The translations under genes and the position numbers were made by a program. A stretch of DNA of 64,000 nt, taken from positions 62,001-126,000 of the forward strand of contig NZ_JACAOR010000018.1 in assembly GCF_013386115.1 (NCBI RefSeq). Direction: 5' to 3'. The stretch is from Pseudomonas gingeri. Its GTDB lineage: Bacteria; Pseudomonadota; Gammaproteobacteria; Pseudomonadales; Pseudomonadaceae. Below are positions 8,919 to 16,983 of the stretch, one piece after another; position 1 is the stretch's first letter, and every line of letters starts with the position of its first letter. The notes under the pieces were generated by a model, which made no database searches, was not told where the DNA came from, and worked only from the letters and a program-made list of their open reading frames with translations.

Positions 8919-9332
8919 TCAAGCGGATGGTTGCCGATCAGCCCGGGATGAACCTTCAAGCAGCGCATCCACCACGGCGCGCGCCACCTCCACCGAATGC
9001 AGCATGCCCCAGAACAGCGTCCGTTCGACAGGGTTGGTGCGCAGGCTGATTTCGTCGCCGTTGAGCTCTGCTGTTTGCAGAAGATTGGAAACGTAGGCCT
9101 GTGCGTCGTGGGCATTGATGCCTGGCCGGATGACGAACAAGCCGGGCTTGCGGGGAGCGGCAGGAGCGACAGGTTTGAAGCAGGTGAAAGCAAGGGTTTC
9201 GAGCAAATGGGGTGAGCTTGCCAGTAGTGGTTCAGGTTCATTGGCAGAGACTTTATGCAGGTACCGGTCTTTGTCTACGGTACTGGAAACGTTGCGAAGC
9301 GAAGGTGGATCGGGGGTGATTTTCTTGGCCAT
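8919..9332 (-). CDS. DUF3077-like hypothetical protein
   Basis: 137 residues from ATG 9332 behind AGGAG. The start MAKKITPDPP is typical of a family of small Pseudomonas proteins. The core GLFVIRPGINAHDAQAYVS and the closing helix SVEVARAVVDALLEG fit the DUF3077/DUF6124 pattern. It is soluble and of unknown function. Longer upstream frames are rejected because they run through the structured leader at 9385-9467. The long leader suggests post-transcriptional control. Confidence 0.7.
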   Translation of the reverse strand: MAKKITPDPPSLRNVSSTVDKDRYLHKVSANEPEPLLASSPHLLETLAFTCFKPVAPAAPRKPGLFVIRPGINAHDAQAYVSNLLQTAELNGDEISLRTNPVERTLFWGMLHSVEVARAVVDALLEGSSRADRQPSA

Positions 9333-9384
9333 GGTGAATCTCCTGTTTGATAAAAGGAGCTCATCCATCCTCGCTGCGAAACAA

Positions 9385-9467
9385 GGGTGGCGAACTGCGC
9401 GCAGGTTCGCAGACCAGGGTAAACAGGAACCCGGCAGGCCGAAGCCTCCTGCGCACAGCTCGCCATA
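9385..9467 (-). ncRNA. C4-antisense-RNA-like structured leader
   Basis: On the minus strand two 17-base arms (9448-9464 and 9389-9405) pair along their whole length allowing G-U. They enclose a small GGCTTCGGCC hairpin and a CCGGGTTCCTG...CCCTGGTCTGCGAACC segment. This layout matches my memory of the C4 antisense RNA of P1/P7-like phages and its Pseudomonas relatives ahead of DUF3077 genes. CTGCGAA inside the element is complementary to TTTCGCAG copies on the same strand on both sides (9374-9381 and 9523-9530). A terminator hairpin precedes it. Confidence 0.65.
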
Positions 9468-9478
9468 ACGCGAGCAAT

Positions 9479-9500
9479 AAAAAGCCGCTTTCGCGGCGCT
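9479..9500 (-). terminator. Intrinsic terminator upstream of the C4-like element
   Basis: On the minus strand GCCGC-GAAA-GCGGC followed by TTTTTATT. It lies inside the leader of the DUF3077-like gene, before the C4-like structure, so transcription from upstream could be attenuated here. Confidence 0.65.
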
Positions 9501-10124
9501 GTACGCCTGTCTACGACCGGGCTGCGAAACCCGTGCCACTGAATTTGCAGCGACAGCTGAACAGTAGCCATCGTGGTAGGCGTATGTAATATTGTCCCAT
9601 GACTGGAGTTAGTGGGAAATGTTGGATTTTTGGGCAGGCTATTTCGCATGCCGATTGAGCCCTGCTTAGCCGCGCCTATAGCGGCAAGGAAAAATAAATC
9701 AGTCACCTTTTCCGATCGATCTTTTTCACTGGCAGAGCGCCCTCATCTGATTCAGTTACCCCACCTCCTGGGACACAATCAAAATACTCCTTATGTAGCC
9801 ACCGTGAATCCTTTACGTCGCTGCACGTTCACGCTAGGCTAAAGCATGGCCGTATGCCATTATAGATTTGTGTAATCAGCTCATGGATCTGGATAACTGC
9901 CACCAGGAAGGCAACCAATATGACCAATTAAATCTGACGCCCCTGCTGGACAATATCTGTAGCGAGTGGTGTGAAGGCGTATTCTCGATATTGCTATTAC
10001 GAATCCAGAGACACGCCACCTCAAACCTGTGTTTATCGACACTAATCTCTCTATTGATGCCTGCATGTCTCGCTTAGCGGAATAGCTTTAGTGATTTTTG
10101 TTAGTTATCAAACGGAAAATTGAT

Positions 10125-10718
10125 ATGACTGTAGACAACACACCAAGACAATATACAAAAAAATATTCTCGCATAAATTACGAAGATATAATGTTTTTGT
10201 ACGATTACCATCCTTGGAGTGACGGGACCAACCCTAGAATTGACAATATAACCCATACAATTCTTAACACCAAGAACTCATCTACAGAATCCAGGCGACG
10301 AGCTGCTGTAAATTACTTCACAAAAGTTCTGACTACCCCTCCTGGTGGCTTGGCAAAGCTGGCCAGTGGCGAAAAATGCCTTTTCGCGATCGTTCCATCG
10401 CATACAAGTGGTGGAGTATCAGAAGCCTTGCTTCAAATAGTGAGAAATGTTTCGCATGCATTTAATTTTGTTAATGCAGACAACGTGCTTTTCCGGCATA
10501 CTACCGTACCAAAGGCCGCCACTGGCGGACAGCGATCAAGGCTAGTACATTTAGAGTCTATTGCGGTAGTGAATAATATTGAAGGAAAGACAATCTACCT
10601 ATTTGATGACATTACGACTACTGGCTGCAGCCTTTTGGCATGTAAAGAGCTACTATTAGATGCAGGCGCCGCACAGGTTGCTATGATAGCCTTGGGGCAA
10701 ACTTACTTGGAAAATTAA
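10125..10718 (+). CDS. shosT: ShosT-like phosphoribosyltransferase-domain protein (putative toxin)
   Basis: About 197 residues from ATG 10125; a TTG at 10098 is possible, and neither start has a strong RBS. The phosphoribosyltransferase core is clear. A hydrophobic strand followed by DDITTTG (IYLFDDITTTGCSLLACKEL) is the PRPP-binding loop, and AIVPSHTSGG precedes it. In the ShosTA pair the PRTase protein is the toxin and the DprA-like partner the antitoxin, with reported anti-phage activity. The next gene starts one base after this stop, so they form an operon. Both genes are markedly AT richer than their surroundings. The ShosT name rests on gene order and domains only. Confidence 0.72.
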   Translation: MTVDNTPRQYTKKYSRINYEDIMFLYDYHPWSDGTNPRIDNITHTILNTKNSSTESRRRAAVNYFTKVLTTPPGGLAKLASGEKCLFAIVPSHTSGGVSEALLQIVRNVSHAFNFVNADNVLFRHTTVPKAATGGQRSRLVHLESIAVVNNIEGKTIYLFDDITTTGCSLLACKELLLDAGAAQVAMIALGQTYLEN

Positions 10719-10719
10719 A

Positions 10720-11685
10720 ATGCGAGCTGAGTATTTTTCTCAATTGATGGCCTTAACTTTGCTTAAGCAATCAATTCCGAACGATCGCATTTCAACATTT
10801 TTAAAGAAGTATATCAGCGAGCTTTCGGTTGCTTCAAATTTCTATGAGGTTTCGGAGATTTTTTCAAGATTCTTTATAAATCTTCCTCCACTATCTAATA
10901 AGGAGTGGGATGAAGCTAGGTGGAGTTATGAAAAAAATTCTACGCACAGCGTTAGTATGCTTTGCATAAGCGATGAGCGGTACCCACCTTCTCTCGGAAA
11001 ACTTTCAGATGCTCCGCCAGTCTTATTCGTCAAAGGTAACTTTTCAGCACTTACCTCGCTCCCTGGAGTAGCTATTGTTGGTGCTCGCGAAGCAACCGAT
11101 TCTGGCAAGGAAATCGCACGAAGAATTGCACGATTTATTTCCGAGAAAGGATGGCCGGTAGTTAGTGGATTGGCACTAGGTATTGATGCTGCCGCACATC
11201 AAGGTGCACTAGATGCAGGAGGGATAACAATTGCAGTATTAGCGGGCGGGGTTGAAAAGCCTAACCCTGCTGCGAATCATGATTTAGGTTACCAAATCTT
11301 AGATTCAGGAGGAGCATGGGTCTCAGAGCATCCTGTGGGAACGCCTCCCAGGAAACATAATTTTGTTCTTAGAAATAGAATTCAAGTTGGACTGTCCGCC
11401 GGCTCTATTATTGTAGAGGCCAAGGTTCGGAGTGGTTCTATCACGCAGGCTCGTTTCTGTATAGCTGAAGGGCGTCCTCTTTTCGCGGTCGTTCCGCAGG
11501 CGATAAATAACCCTCTAGGGTTAAACTCTGAAGGTACCATTCACATGGTCGATGAGTTAGATGCTCTGCCTGTGAGAACCAAGGAAGATTACCCAATCAT
11601 TCTTGAGAAGGTAACTAAAAGTCGAAATAGGCTGATTTCTGATATTAGTGATTCGGAAGCTCTTTATAAATCTGATTTATTCTGA
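10720..11685 (+). CDS. shosA: ShosA-like DprA/Smf-family protein (putative antitoxin)
   Basis: 321 residues. After an N-terminal helical region of about 110 residues comes a DprA Rossmann domain: AIVGAREATDSGKEIARR, then VVSGLALGIDAAAHQGAL, SIIVEAKVRSGS and AIAGRPLF-like text (CIAEGRPLFAVVPQ). A housekeeping DprA would normally sit next to topA or def-fmt. Here it is paired with a PRTase gene one base upstream, the ShosTA arrangement. It probably binds DNA or nucleotide and neutralises the PRTase. A downstream hairpin ends the unit. Confidence 0.75.
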   Translation: MRAEYFSQLMALTLLKQSIPNDRISTFLKKYISELSVASNFYEVSEIFSRFFINLPPLSNKEWDEARWSYEKNSTHSVSMLCISDERYPPSLGKLSDAPPVLFVKGNFSALTSLPGVAIVGAREATDSGKEIARRIARFISEKGWPVVSGLALGIDAAAHQGALDAGGITIAVLAGGVEKPNPAANHDLGYQILDSGGAWVSEHPVGTPPRKHNFVLRNRIQVGLSAGSIIVEAKVRSGSITQARFCIAEGRPLFAVVPQAINNPLGLNSEGTIHMVDELDALPVRTKEDYPIILEKVTKSRNRLISDISDSEALYKSDLF

Positions 11686-11812
11686 ATAAAAAACTAATAG
11701 CACTTCGATTTTACGTGGACCGCTCATTGGTCCGACTGCGCAACTGAAGTCCTTGCCACACCTATCGATGGCAACTATTTCAAATACCTATGTGCCAGGG
11801 CTCACCAGGGAC

Positions 11813-11837
11813 AAGGGCCCTCATTGCGAGGGCCCTT
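11813..11837 (+). terminator. Perfect hairpin downstream of the ShosTA-like pair
   Basis: AAGGGCCCTC, loop ATTGC, GAGGGCCCTT: ten-base perfect arms about 130 bases after the shosA stop. No U-run follows, so it may be a terminator or an island-border structure. The rest of 11686-11949 holds no convincing gene. Confidence 0.45.
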
Positions 11838-11949
11838 GCCAACCAGGATATAGAAGAGGTTATCGTTTACTGCTTGAGCCAACAGGTCGAGCAACCAGCG
11901 TTAAGGCTCATCTACAGCCTAGAAACCACCCGAGCGCTCAAAAACCCAC

Positions 11950-12152
11950 CCGCTACAAAGGGGCATCCACCTGAGTAGTGCCGTCGCTGGATATGACGTT
12001 ACAGACTTCATAGTTCTTGCCCTTTACACCGGCCCACTCCGAACACTGCATATAGTTATCCGCCTGTGGCGCCTGTAGTACCAGCGCAAACGGCTTGCCC
12101 GCGGGCACCCGTTACCCGACCACAATTTCCTAAAGTTACCCTCAGCCATTAA
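11950..12152 (-). pseudogene. Degenerate partial copy of the 12963-13607 lipoprotein gene
   Basis: The plus-strand text around CACCTGAGTAGTGCCGTC, CTCCGAACACTGCATATAG and CGGCTTGCCCGCGGGCACCC aligns in order with 13070-13290 inside the intact lipoprotein gene. Small deletions and stop codons break the frame. It is a duplicated 3' portion of that gene, placed directly next to the ShosTA island. Confidence 0.7.
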
Positions 12153-12165
12153 TCAGTATGGTCAA

Positions 12166-12747
12166 TTAGGTAGTGGCCGGTATGAGTCCAAGCTTTTGCA
12201 GCCCGAGAAGAAGCATATATACACAGGTAAAAATCCCAATGTAGAACAGAGCAGTAAAAACACGGACTCTAAACCTTCCCACAACGGGCATGGGGTGAGT
12301 ATCCACGTACTGAGCCACCGTCTGGTCACAACGAACAGTAGCAAGTACCGGCAAATCCGCATTTACTGATAAAATATGAACGCTCACACTCTCTTTTGGC
12401 GAGAGGCTGTCGAAAACAATAGCGTATCTGCCATCAGGCAAAAGGTGTTCAGTATGATGTCGTAAAGGCAAGATGTTGCAGATCGGTTTCCAATTGAAAA
12501 CAATTTCTACCTTTGTGGAAGTTTCGCGCCCCGAATTATAGACGACAAATGACCTTGTACACGCTGTTTGAACCTCGCGCATGAGCTCACCGTCCGGATT
12601 GAACAGCTGCTGCTGCACCAAAAAAGTATGGCTATGAGATTGAGAGTACTGAAGACGAGCCTTGCCTTTGAAGCGATCAAGCATCCAAGGAATAGCAGCC
12701 ACAACCACTGCAAAAATCTCTTTGCCATACGCTTCAAAAAAATTCAT
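12166..12747 (-). CDS. Hypothetical membrane protein with two transmembrane segments
   Basis: About 193 residues from ATG 12747 (MNFFEAYGKEIFAVVVAAIP); the longer frame from 12795 is less likely. An N-terminal helix (about 8-25) and a C-terminal helix (ALFYIGIFTCVYMLLLGLQ) flank a soluble domain of about 130 residues with beta-strand-rich text (FVVYNSGRETSTKVEIVFNW). I do not recognise the family. It lies between the intact lipoprotein gene and its degenerate copy, and could have arrived with the same rearrangement. Confidence 0.6.
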   Translation of the reverse strand: MNFFEAYGKEIFAVVVAAIPWMLDRFKGKARLQYSQSHSHTFLVQQQLFNPDGELMREVQTACTRSFVVYNSGRETSTKVEIVFNWKPICNILPLRHHTEHLLPDGRYAIVFDSLSPKESVSVHILSVNADLPVLATVRCDQTVAQYVDTHPMPVVGRFRVRVFTALFYIGIFTCVYMLLLGLQKLGLIPATT

Positions 12748-12962
12748 GAGGGAATACCTACCGGGCGAATACCCCAGCGTAGCATTTGGCCACATTATTC
12801 GGCGACATCATCCCCTACAACGGACGCTGAAGCCGTGGTACCGCGCTGGAACGGTTTTGATCTAACACCCTTCTAACGCACTCATGAGGGCAGATCCACG
12901 CCGGATGCCGCAGACAACCAGCAAAACCCACTTCAGCCTGCCTTATTAAAAGCCCCGCCCAC

Positions 12963-13607
12963 TCATCGAGCCGGACACTTCTGCCCCGACGGTGCCGTGG
13001 GCTTGAGCATGCTCGGAAGCACCAACCCCCGCGTGCCCAGACTCACCAGCTCATACGCCGCAAAAGGGCATTTCACCTGAGTCGTGCCGTCTTTGGCGGT
13101 GATGCTATTGATGCCCATGAACACCTCATAGTTTTTACCTTTTTCAAAGGTAAAAACAGCGGCCTGCTCCGAACACTGCATATAGCTACTGCCATAGGTG
13201 CCCGCCTGCAGCGTCTGCAGCGCCAGCACAAATGGCTTGCCCGCCGGCACCCGGTATTCGGCCACGATTTCCGAATAGCTGCCTTCAGCCATTCTTATCG
13301 CGCCCAGGTAGTCACTCAGTTTCGGCGCAAAACGGGCGGGCATATCCAGCCGCGGCGGCACCACGGGTGACTGCGGGTAGTTGATTGATGGCAGGTGATC
13401 GCCATAGAAGCGCCCTGCCCTGGCCAGGCCCTGCTCATTCCCCACACAGCCGTCGTACACGCCGCCCCGTACCTCACCGTTGGTGATCACGCGAAGCTGG
13501 GCGGTGTCGGTACCTGGAGCCGGCTCGACATAGGGGACCCACGGCCGCATGCCACAGGCAGTGAGCAGGATCAGGCCGGCATACAGAGGAATATGCTTCA
13601 GGAACAT
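12963..13607 (-). CDS. Hypothetical lipoprotein
   Basis: About 214 residues from ATG 13607 (MFLKHIPLYAGLILLTACG). The lipobox LTAC gives an acylated cysteine, so the protein is membrane anchored on the periplasmic side. Four further cysteines (in YDGCVGN, SYMQCSE, QVKCPF and GQKCPAR) could form disulfides. The C-terminal half is strand-rich. The family is unknown. A broken copy of its 3' half lies at 11950-12152. Confidence 0.75.
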   Translation of the reverse strand: MFLKHIPLYAGLILLTACGMRPWVPYVEPAPGTDTAQLRVITNGEVRGGVYDGCVGNEQGLARAGRFYGDHLPSINYPQSPVVPPRLDMPARFAPKLSDYLGAIRMAEGSYSEIVAEYRVPAGKPFVLALQTLQAGTYGSSYMQCSEQAAVFTFEKGKNYEVFMGINSITAKDGTTQVKCPFAAYELVSLGTRGLVLPSMLKPTAPSGQKCPAR

Positions 13608-13726
13608 GAGACCAGCCCCTCGCAAACGACAGAGACGGTATGGAGATGCGCCAGACGGGTAATGTGCATAGATCCCTCTACAGGTGTTTCAGGTGGGCGG
13701 GCTTCAAAAGTGACGCGCATGAAAAA

Positions 13727-13752
13727 GCCCAACCTTTCAAGGCTGGGCTTCA
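13727..13752 (-). terminator. Intrinsic terminator after tRNA-Pro
   Basis: On the minus strand AAGCCCAGCCTT-GAA-AGGTTGGGCTTTTT: a 12-base stem with one G-U pair and a U-run, just downstream of the tRNA. Confidence 0.75.
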
Positions 13753-13765
13753 TCATCGAATATAT

Positions 13766-13842
13766 TGGTCGGGACGGAGTGATTCGAACACTCGACCCCT
13801 TGCACCCCATGCAAGTGCGCTACCGGGCTGCGCTACGCCCCG
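13766..13842 (-). tRNA. tRNA-Pro (anticodon GGG)
   Basis: 77 nucleotides on the minus strand. The acceptor CGGGGCG pairs with CGTCCCG and the CCA is encoded. The D-arm is GCGCAGCCCGGTAGCGC, the anticodon arm CTTGC-ATGGGGT-GCAAG with GGG at positions 34-36, and the T-arm carries GTTCGAATC. A U-rich terminator follows. It sits at the border of an accessory region, but no integrase or att repeat was seen. Confidence 0.95.
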
Positions 13843-13931
13843 ACACTGAGTAGCTGTGCTTTCAAACCTCTGAAAGCGATTAGGAATCTAACCTAACCTT
13901 TTGAATTTTGGAAGTATTATTTCCAAAAAAT

Positions 13932-14288
13932 TTACTTCTTCAGTACCACCAGCACATCCTCCAGCTCGGAAATCATCTGGCGGATCAGCTGTTTGTACTG
14001 GGTGCTGTCGTCCTTGGCCTCGTCACCGGAGAGACGCAGACGCGCCCCGCCGATGGTGAATCCCTGGTCGTACAGCAAGGCGCGGATCTGACGGATCATC
14101 AGCACGTCATGGCGCTGATAATACCGACGATTACCACCACGCTTGGCGGGGTTGAGTTGAGGAAACTCTTGTTCCCAGTAACGCAGCACGTGCGGTTTTA
14201 CCGCACACAGCTCGCTGACTTCACCAATGGTGAAGTAGCGTTTGCCCGGGATCGGCGGGAGCTCGTCGTTATGACTTGGTTCCAGCAT
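13932..14288 (-). CDS. MerR-family transcriptional regulator
   Basis: 118 residues from ATG 14288; the upstream TTG is less likely. The MerR helix-turn-helix is FTIGEVSELCAVKPHVLRYW, with GGNRRYYQRHDV in the wing, then a short C-terminal coiled coil ending DVLVVLKK without metal-binding cysteines. It overlaps the end of ihfA by about 20 bases, so it is co-transcribed with it. This gene order is conserved in Pseudomonas. The target is unknown. Confidence 0.85.
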   Translation of the reverse strand: MLEPSHNDELPPIPGKRYFTIGEVSELCAVKPHVLRYWEQEFPQLNPAKRGGNRRYYQRHDVLMIRQIRALLYDQGFTIGGARLRLSGDEAKDDSTQYKQLIRQMISELEDVLVVLKK

Positions 14289-14571
14289 AGGCCTCAACTC
14301 GGGCTTTCAACTTCTGCCCTGGACGAAAGGTGACCACACGGCGAGCCGTGATCGGGATTTCTTCTCCCGTTTTTGGATTGCGGCCAGGCCGCTGGCGTTT
14401 GTCCCGCAGATCAAAATTGCCGAATCCCGACAGTTTGACCTGCTCGTTGTCTTCGAGAGCGTGTCTGATTTCTTCAAAAAACAGTTCGACCAATTCCTTG
14501 GCCTCACGTTTATTCAGACCCAGCTCTTCGTAGAGACGTTCCGCCATTTCAGCTTTCGTCAGAGCCCCCAT
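14269..14571 (-). CDS. ihfA: Integration host factor subunit alpha
   Basis: 100 residues of the HU/IHF fold. MGALTKAEMAERLYEELGLN at the start and the DNA-intercalating beta arm with GRNPKTGEEIPI and RRVVTFRPGQKLK are diagnostic. It forms the IhfA-IhfB heterodimer, which bends DNA at specific sites in transcription, recombination and replication. It starts 3 bases after the pheT stop, the usual pheST-ihfA arrangement. Confidence 0.97.
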   Translation of the reverse strand: MGALTKAEMAERLYEELGLNKREAKELVELFFEEIRHALEDNEQVKLSGFGNFDLRDKRQRPGRNPKTGEEIPITARRVVTFRPGQKLKARVEAYAGTKS

Positions 14572-14574
14572 ACG

Positions 14575-16956
14575 TCACTTCCTTAACGTGGCGTTCAACC
14601 TGGTTTCAAGCGAGGTGAGGATATTTTGCGTCGTGGAATTCACCTCATCGTCATTAAGAGTGCGCGATGGATGCTGCCAGGTCAAGCCAACTGCAAGGCT
14701 TTTTCTATGCGGATCAATGCCTTTACCCTCATAGACGTCAAAGAGCCTGAGCTCTGTGAGCCATTCGCCTGCATTTTCTCGAATTACGTCCAGTACGGCA
14801 CTGGCCGCCACGCCCTTGTCTGCCAGCAGCGCAAGGTCACGACGCACTTCAGGGAAACGCGACAACTCGCTGAATTTCGGCATTTTGCCCAGAGCCACTT
14901 CAGCCAGAACCAGCTCGAACACGAAGACCGGACGGTCGAGACCGAGGGTTTTCGACAATTCGGGGTGGATTGCGCCGATGAAACCGACCAGGCGCCCTTC
15001 CCGCTCGATGCGCGCGGTCTGACCCGGATGCAGCGCGGGGTGTTTGCCCGGCACGAAGGTGAACGAGTCCAGGGCACCGGCAAAGCCCAGCAACGCTTCC
15101 ACGTCAGCCTTGACGTCGAAGAAGTCGACGGTGTCGCGCCCCTGTGCCCAGCCTTCCGGCAGACGGCTGCCGCAGACCACACCGGCGAGCATCGGCTCTT
15201 GCTTCAGGCCTTCCAGCTGACCGACGAAACGCAGGCCGCTTTCGAACAGACGGACACGATCCTGCTGGCGGTTCAGGTTGTGCTGTAGCGCCTTGACCAG
15301 ACCCGGCCACAGGGACGAGCGCATGGCTGCCATGTCGTTGGAGATCGGGTTGGCCAGCAACAGTGGCTCGACGCCCGGGTTGAACAGTTCGAACTGCTTC
15401 GGATCGATGAAGCTGTAGGTGATCGCTTCCTGGTAACCACGGGCCACCAGCAGGCGACGCAGCTCAGGCAGGTCGCTACGGGCTTCTGCCTTGGCTTTCG
15501 GGGCCAGACGGGCCTGCGGGTAACGAACCGGCAGGCGGTTGTAGCCGTACAGCCGCGCCAGCTCTTCGATCAGGTCGACTTCCAGGCTGATATCGAAGCG
15601 ATGGCTAGGTACTTCGACCTGCCACTGGCCCGCGCCGCTGGCGGCAATGCCCAGGCCCAGGCCGGACAGCAGACGCTCAATCTGAGGAGCGTCCATTTCC
15701 ATGCCCAGCATCTGGGTGATGCGCTCGGCACGCAGGGTCACCGGGGCAATGGCCGGCAGATGCGCTTCACTGACGGTTTCAATGATCGGACCGGCTTCGC
15801 CACCGGTGATTTCCAGCAGCAGGCCGGTGGCGCGCTCCATGGCTTCACGGGCCAGTTGCCAATCCACGCCACGCTCGTAGCGGTGCGAGGCATCGGTGTG
15901 CAGGCCGTAGGAACGGGCCTTGCCAGCGACGGCGATCTGGTCGAAGAAAGCGCTTTCGAGGAAGATGTCACGGGTGGTCGCGGTGTTGACGCCGCTGTGC
16001 TCACCGCCCATCACGCCGGCAATCGCCAGGGCGCGGGTGTGGTCGGCAATCACCAGGGTATCGCTACGCAGGCTGACTTCCTGACCGTCGAGCAGTACCA
16101 GCTTCTCGCCCTCTTCCGCCATCCGCACGCGGATACCGCCGTTGATTTCGGCGAGGTCGAACGCGTGCAGCGGCTGGCCCAGTTCGATCATCACGTAGTT
16201 GGTGATGTCGACGGCGGCATCGATGCTGCGCACGTCGGAACGACGCAGACGCTCGACCATCCACAGCGGGGTCGGCTTCGACAGGTCGACATTGCGGATC
16301 ACGCGGCCCAGGTAACGCGGGCACGCTGCCGGCGCCAGGACTTCGATCGAACGCACTTCGTCATGCACGGCGGGCACCGCCGCCACGACTGGACGAGTGA
16401 CCGGAGCGGCATACAGCGCGCCGACTTCACGGGCCAGACCGGCCAGGGACAGGCAGTCGCCACGGTTCGGGGTCAGGTCGACCTCGATGCTCGCGTCGTC
16501 CAGGTTCAGGTAGACACGAATGTCTTCGCCCACCGGCGCATCGGCCGCCAGTTCCATCAGGCCGTCATTGCCTTCGCCGATCTGCAGTTCGGCTTGCGAG
16601 CACAGCATGCCGTTGGACTCGACGCCGCGCAGCTTGGCTTTCTTGATCTTGAAGTCGCCGGGCAGTTCGGCACCGATCATCGCGAACGGGATCTTCAAGC
16701 CCGGGCGCACATTGGGCGCGCCACAGACGACCTGGAAGGTCTCCGAACCGTTGCTGACCTGGCAGACGCGCAGCTTGTCGGCATCCGGGTGCTGTTCGGT
16801 GCTGAGCACCTCGCCGACGATCACGCCGCTGAAGGCACCGGCGGCCGGGGTCACGCTATCGACCTCGAGGCCGGCCATCGACAGACGAGCAACCAGCTCG
16901 TCGCGGCTCACCTGCGGGCTTACCCAGCCGCGCAGCCATTGTTCACTGAATTTCAT
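14575..16956 (-). CDS. pheT: Phenylalanyl-tRNA synthetase beta subunit
   Basis: 793 residues, the normal bacterial PheT length. In order: the EMAP/OB-type tRNA-binding domain (about 40-150, with VVCGAPNVRPGLKIPFA), B3/B4 editing domain (about 210-380), B5 (about 400-470), catalytic-like core, and FDX-ACB domain at the end (FSELSRFPEVRRDLALL). It pairs with PheS as an alpha2-beta2 enzyme charging tRNA-Phe. It lies 27 bases downstream of pheS. Confidence 0.97.
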   Translation of the reverse strand: MKFSEQWLRGWVSPQVSRDELVARLSMAGLEVDSVTPAAGAFSGVIVGEVLSTEQHPDADKLRVCQVSNGSETFQVVCGAPNVRPGLKIPFAMIGAELPGDFKIKKAKLRGVESNGMLCSQAELQIGEGNDGLMELAADAPVGEDIRVYLNLDDASIEVDLTPNRGDCLSLAGLAREVGALYAAPVTRPVVAAVPAVHDEVRSIEVLAPAACPRYLGRVIRNVDLSKPTPLWMVERLRRSDVRSIDAAVDITNYVMIELGQPLHAFDLAEINGGIRVRMAEEGEKLVLLDGQEVSLRSDTLVIADHTRALAIAGVMGGEHSGVNTATTRDIFLESAFFDQIAVAGKARSYGLHTDASHRYERGVDWQLAREAMERATGLLLEITGGEAGPIIETVSEAHLPAIAPVTLRAERITQMLGMEMDAPQIERLLSGLGLGIAASGAGQWQVEVPSHRFDISLEVDLIEELARLYGYNRLPVRYPQARLAPKAKAEARSDLPELRRLLVARGYQEAITYSFIDPKQFELFNPGVEPLLLANPISNDMAAMRSSLWPGLVKALQHNLNRQQDRVRLFESGLRFVGQLEGLKQEPMLAGVVCGSRLPEGWAQGRDTVDFFDVKADVEALLGFAGALDSFTFVPGKHPALHPGQTARIEREGRLVGFIGAIHPELSKTLGLDRPVFVFELVLAEVALGKMPKFSELSRFPEVRRDLALLADKGVAASAVLDVIRENAGEWLTELRLFDVYEGKGIDPHRKSLAVGLTWQHPSRTLNDDEVNSTTQNILTSLETRLNATLRK

Positions 16957-16983
16957 CCTGTTCTCCTAATAGATTCGTTACGA

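Noticed and set aside
9868..10077. Short plus-strand frame before the ShosTA-like pair
   Set aside because: No RBS, no recognisable sequence, overlapping an equally long minus-strand frame. 9533-10124 is treated as non-coding.
11790..11978. Plus-strand frame after the ShosTA-like pair
   Set aside because: Runs through the hairpin at 11813-11837 and into the decayed lipoprotein copy; no family or RBS.
13766..13842. tRNA-Pro as an integration site for the 9.7-12.2 kb island
   Set aside because: No integrase and no direct repeat of the tRNA 3' end seen at the other border.
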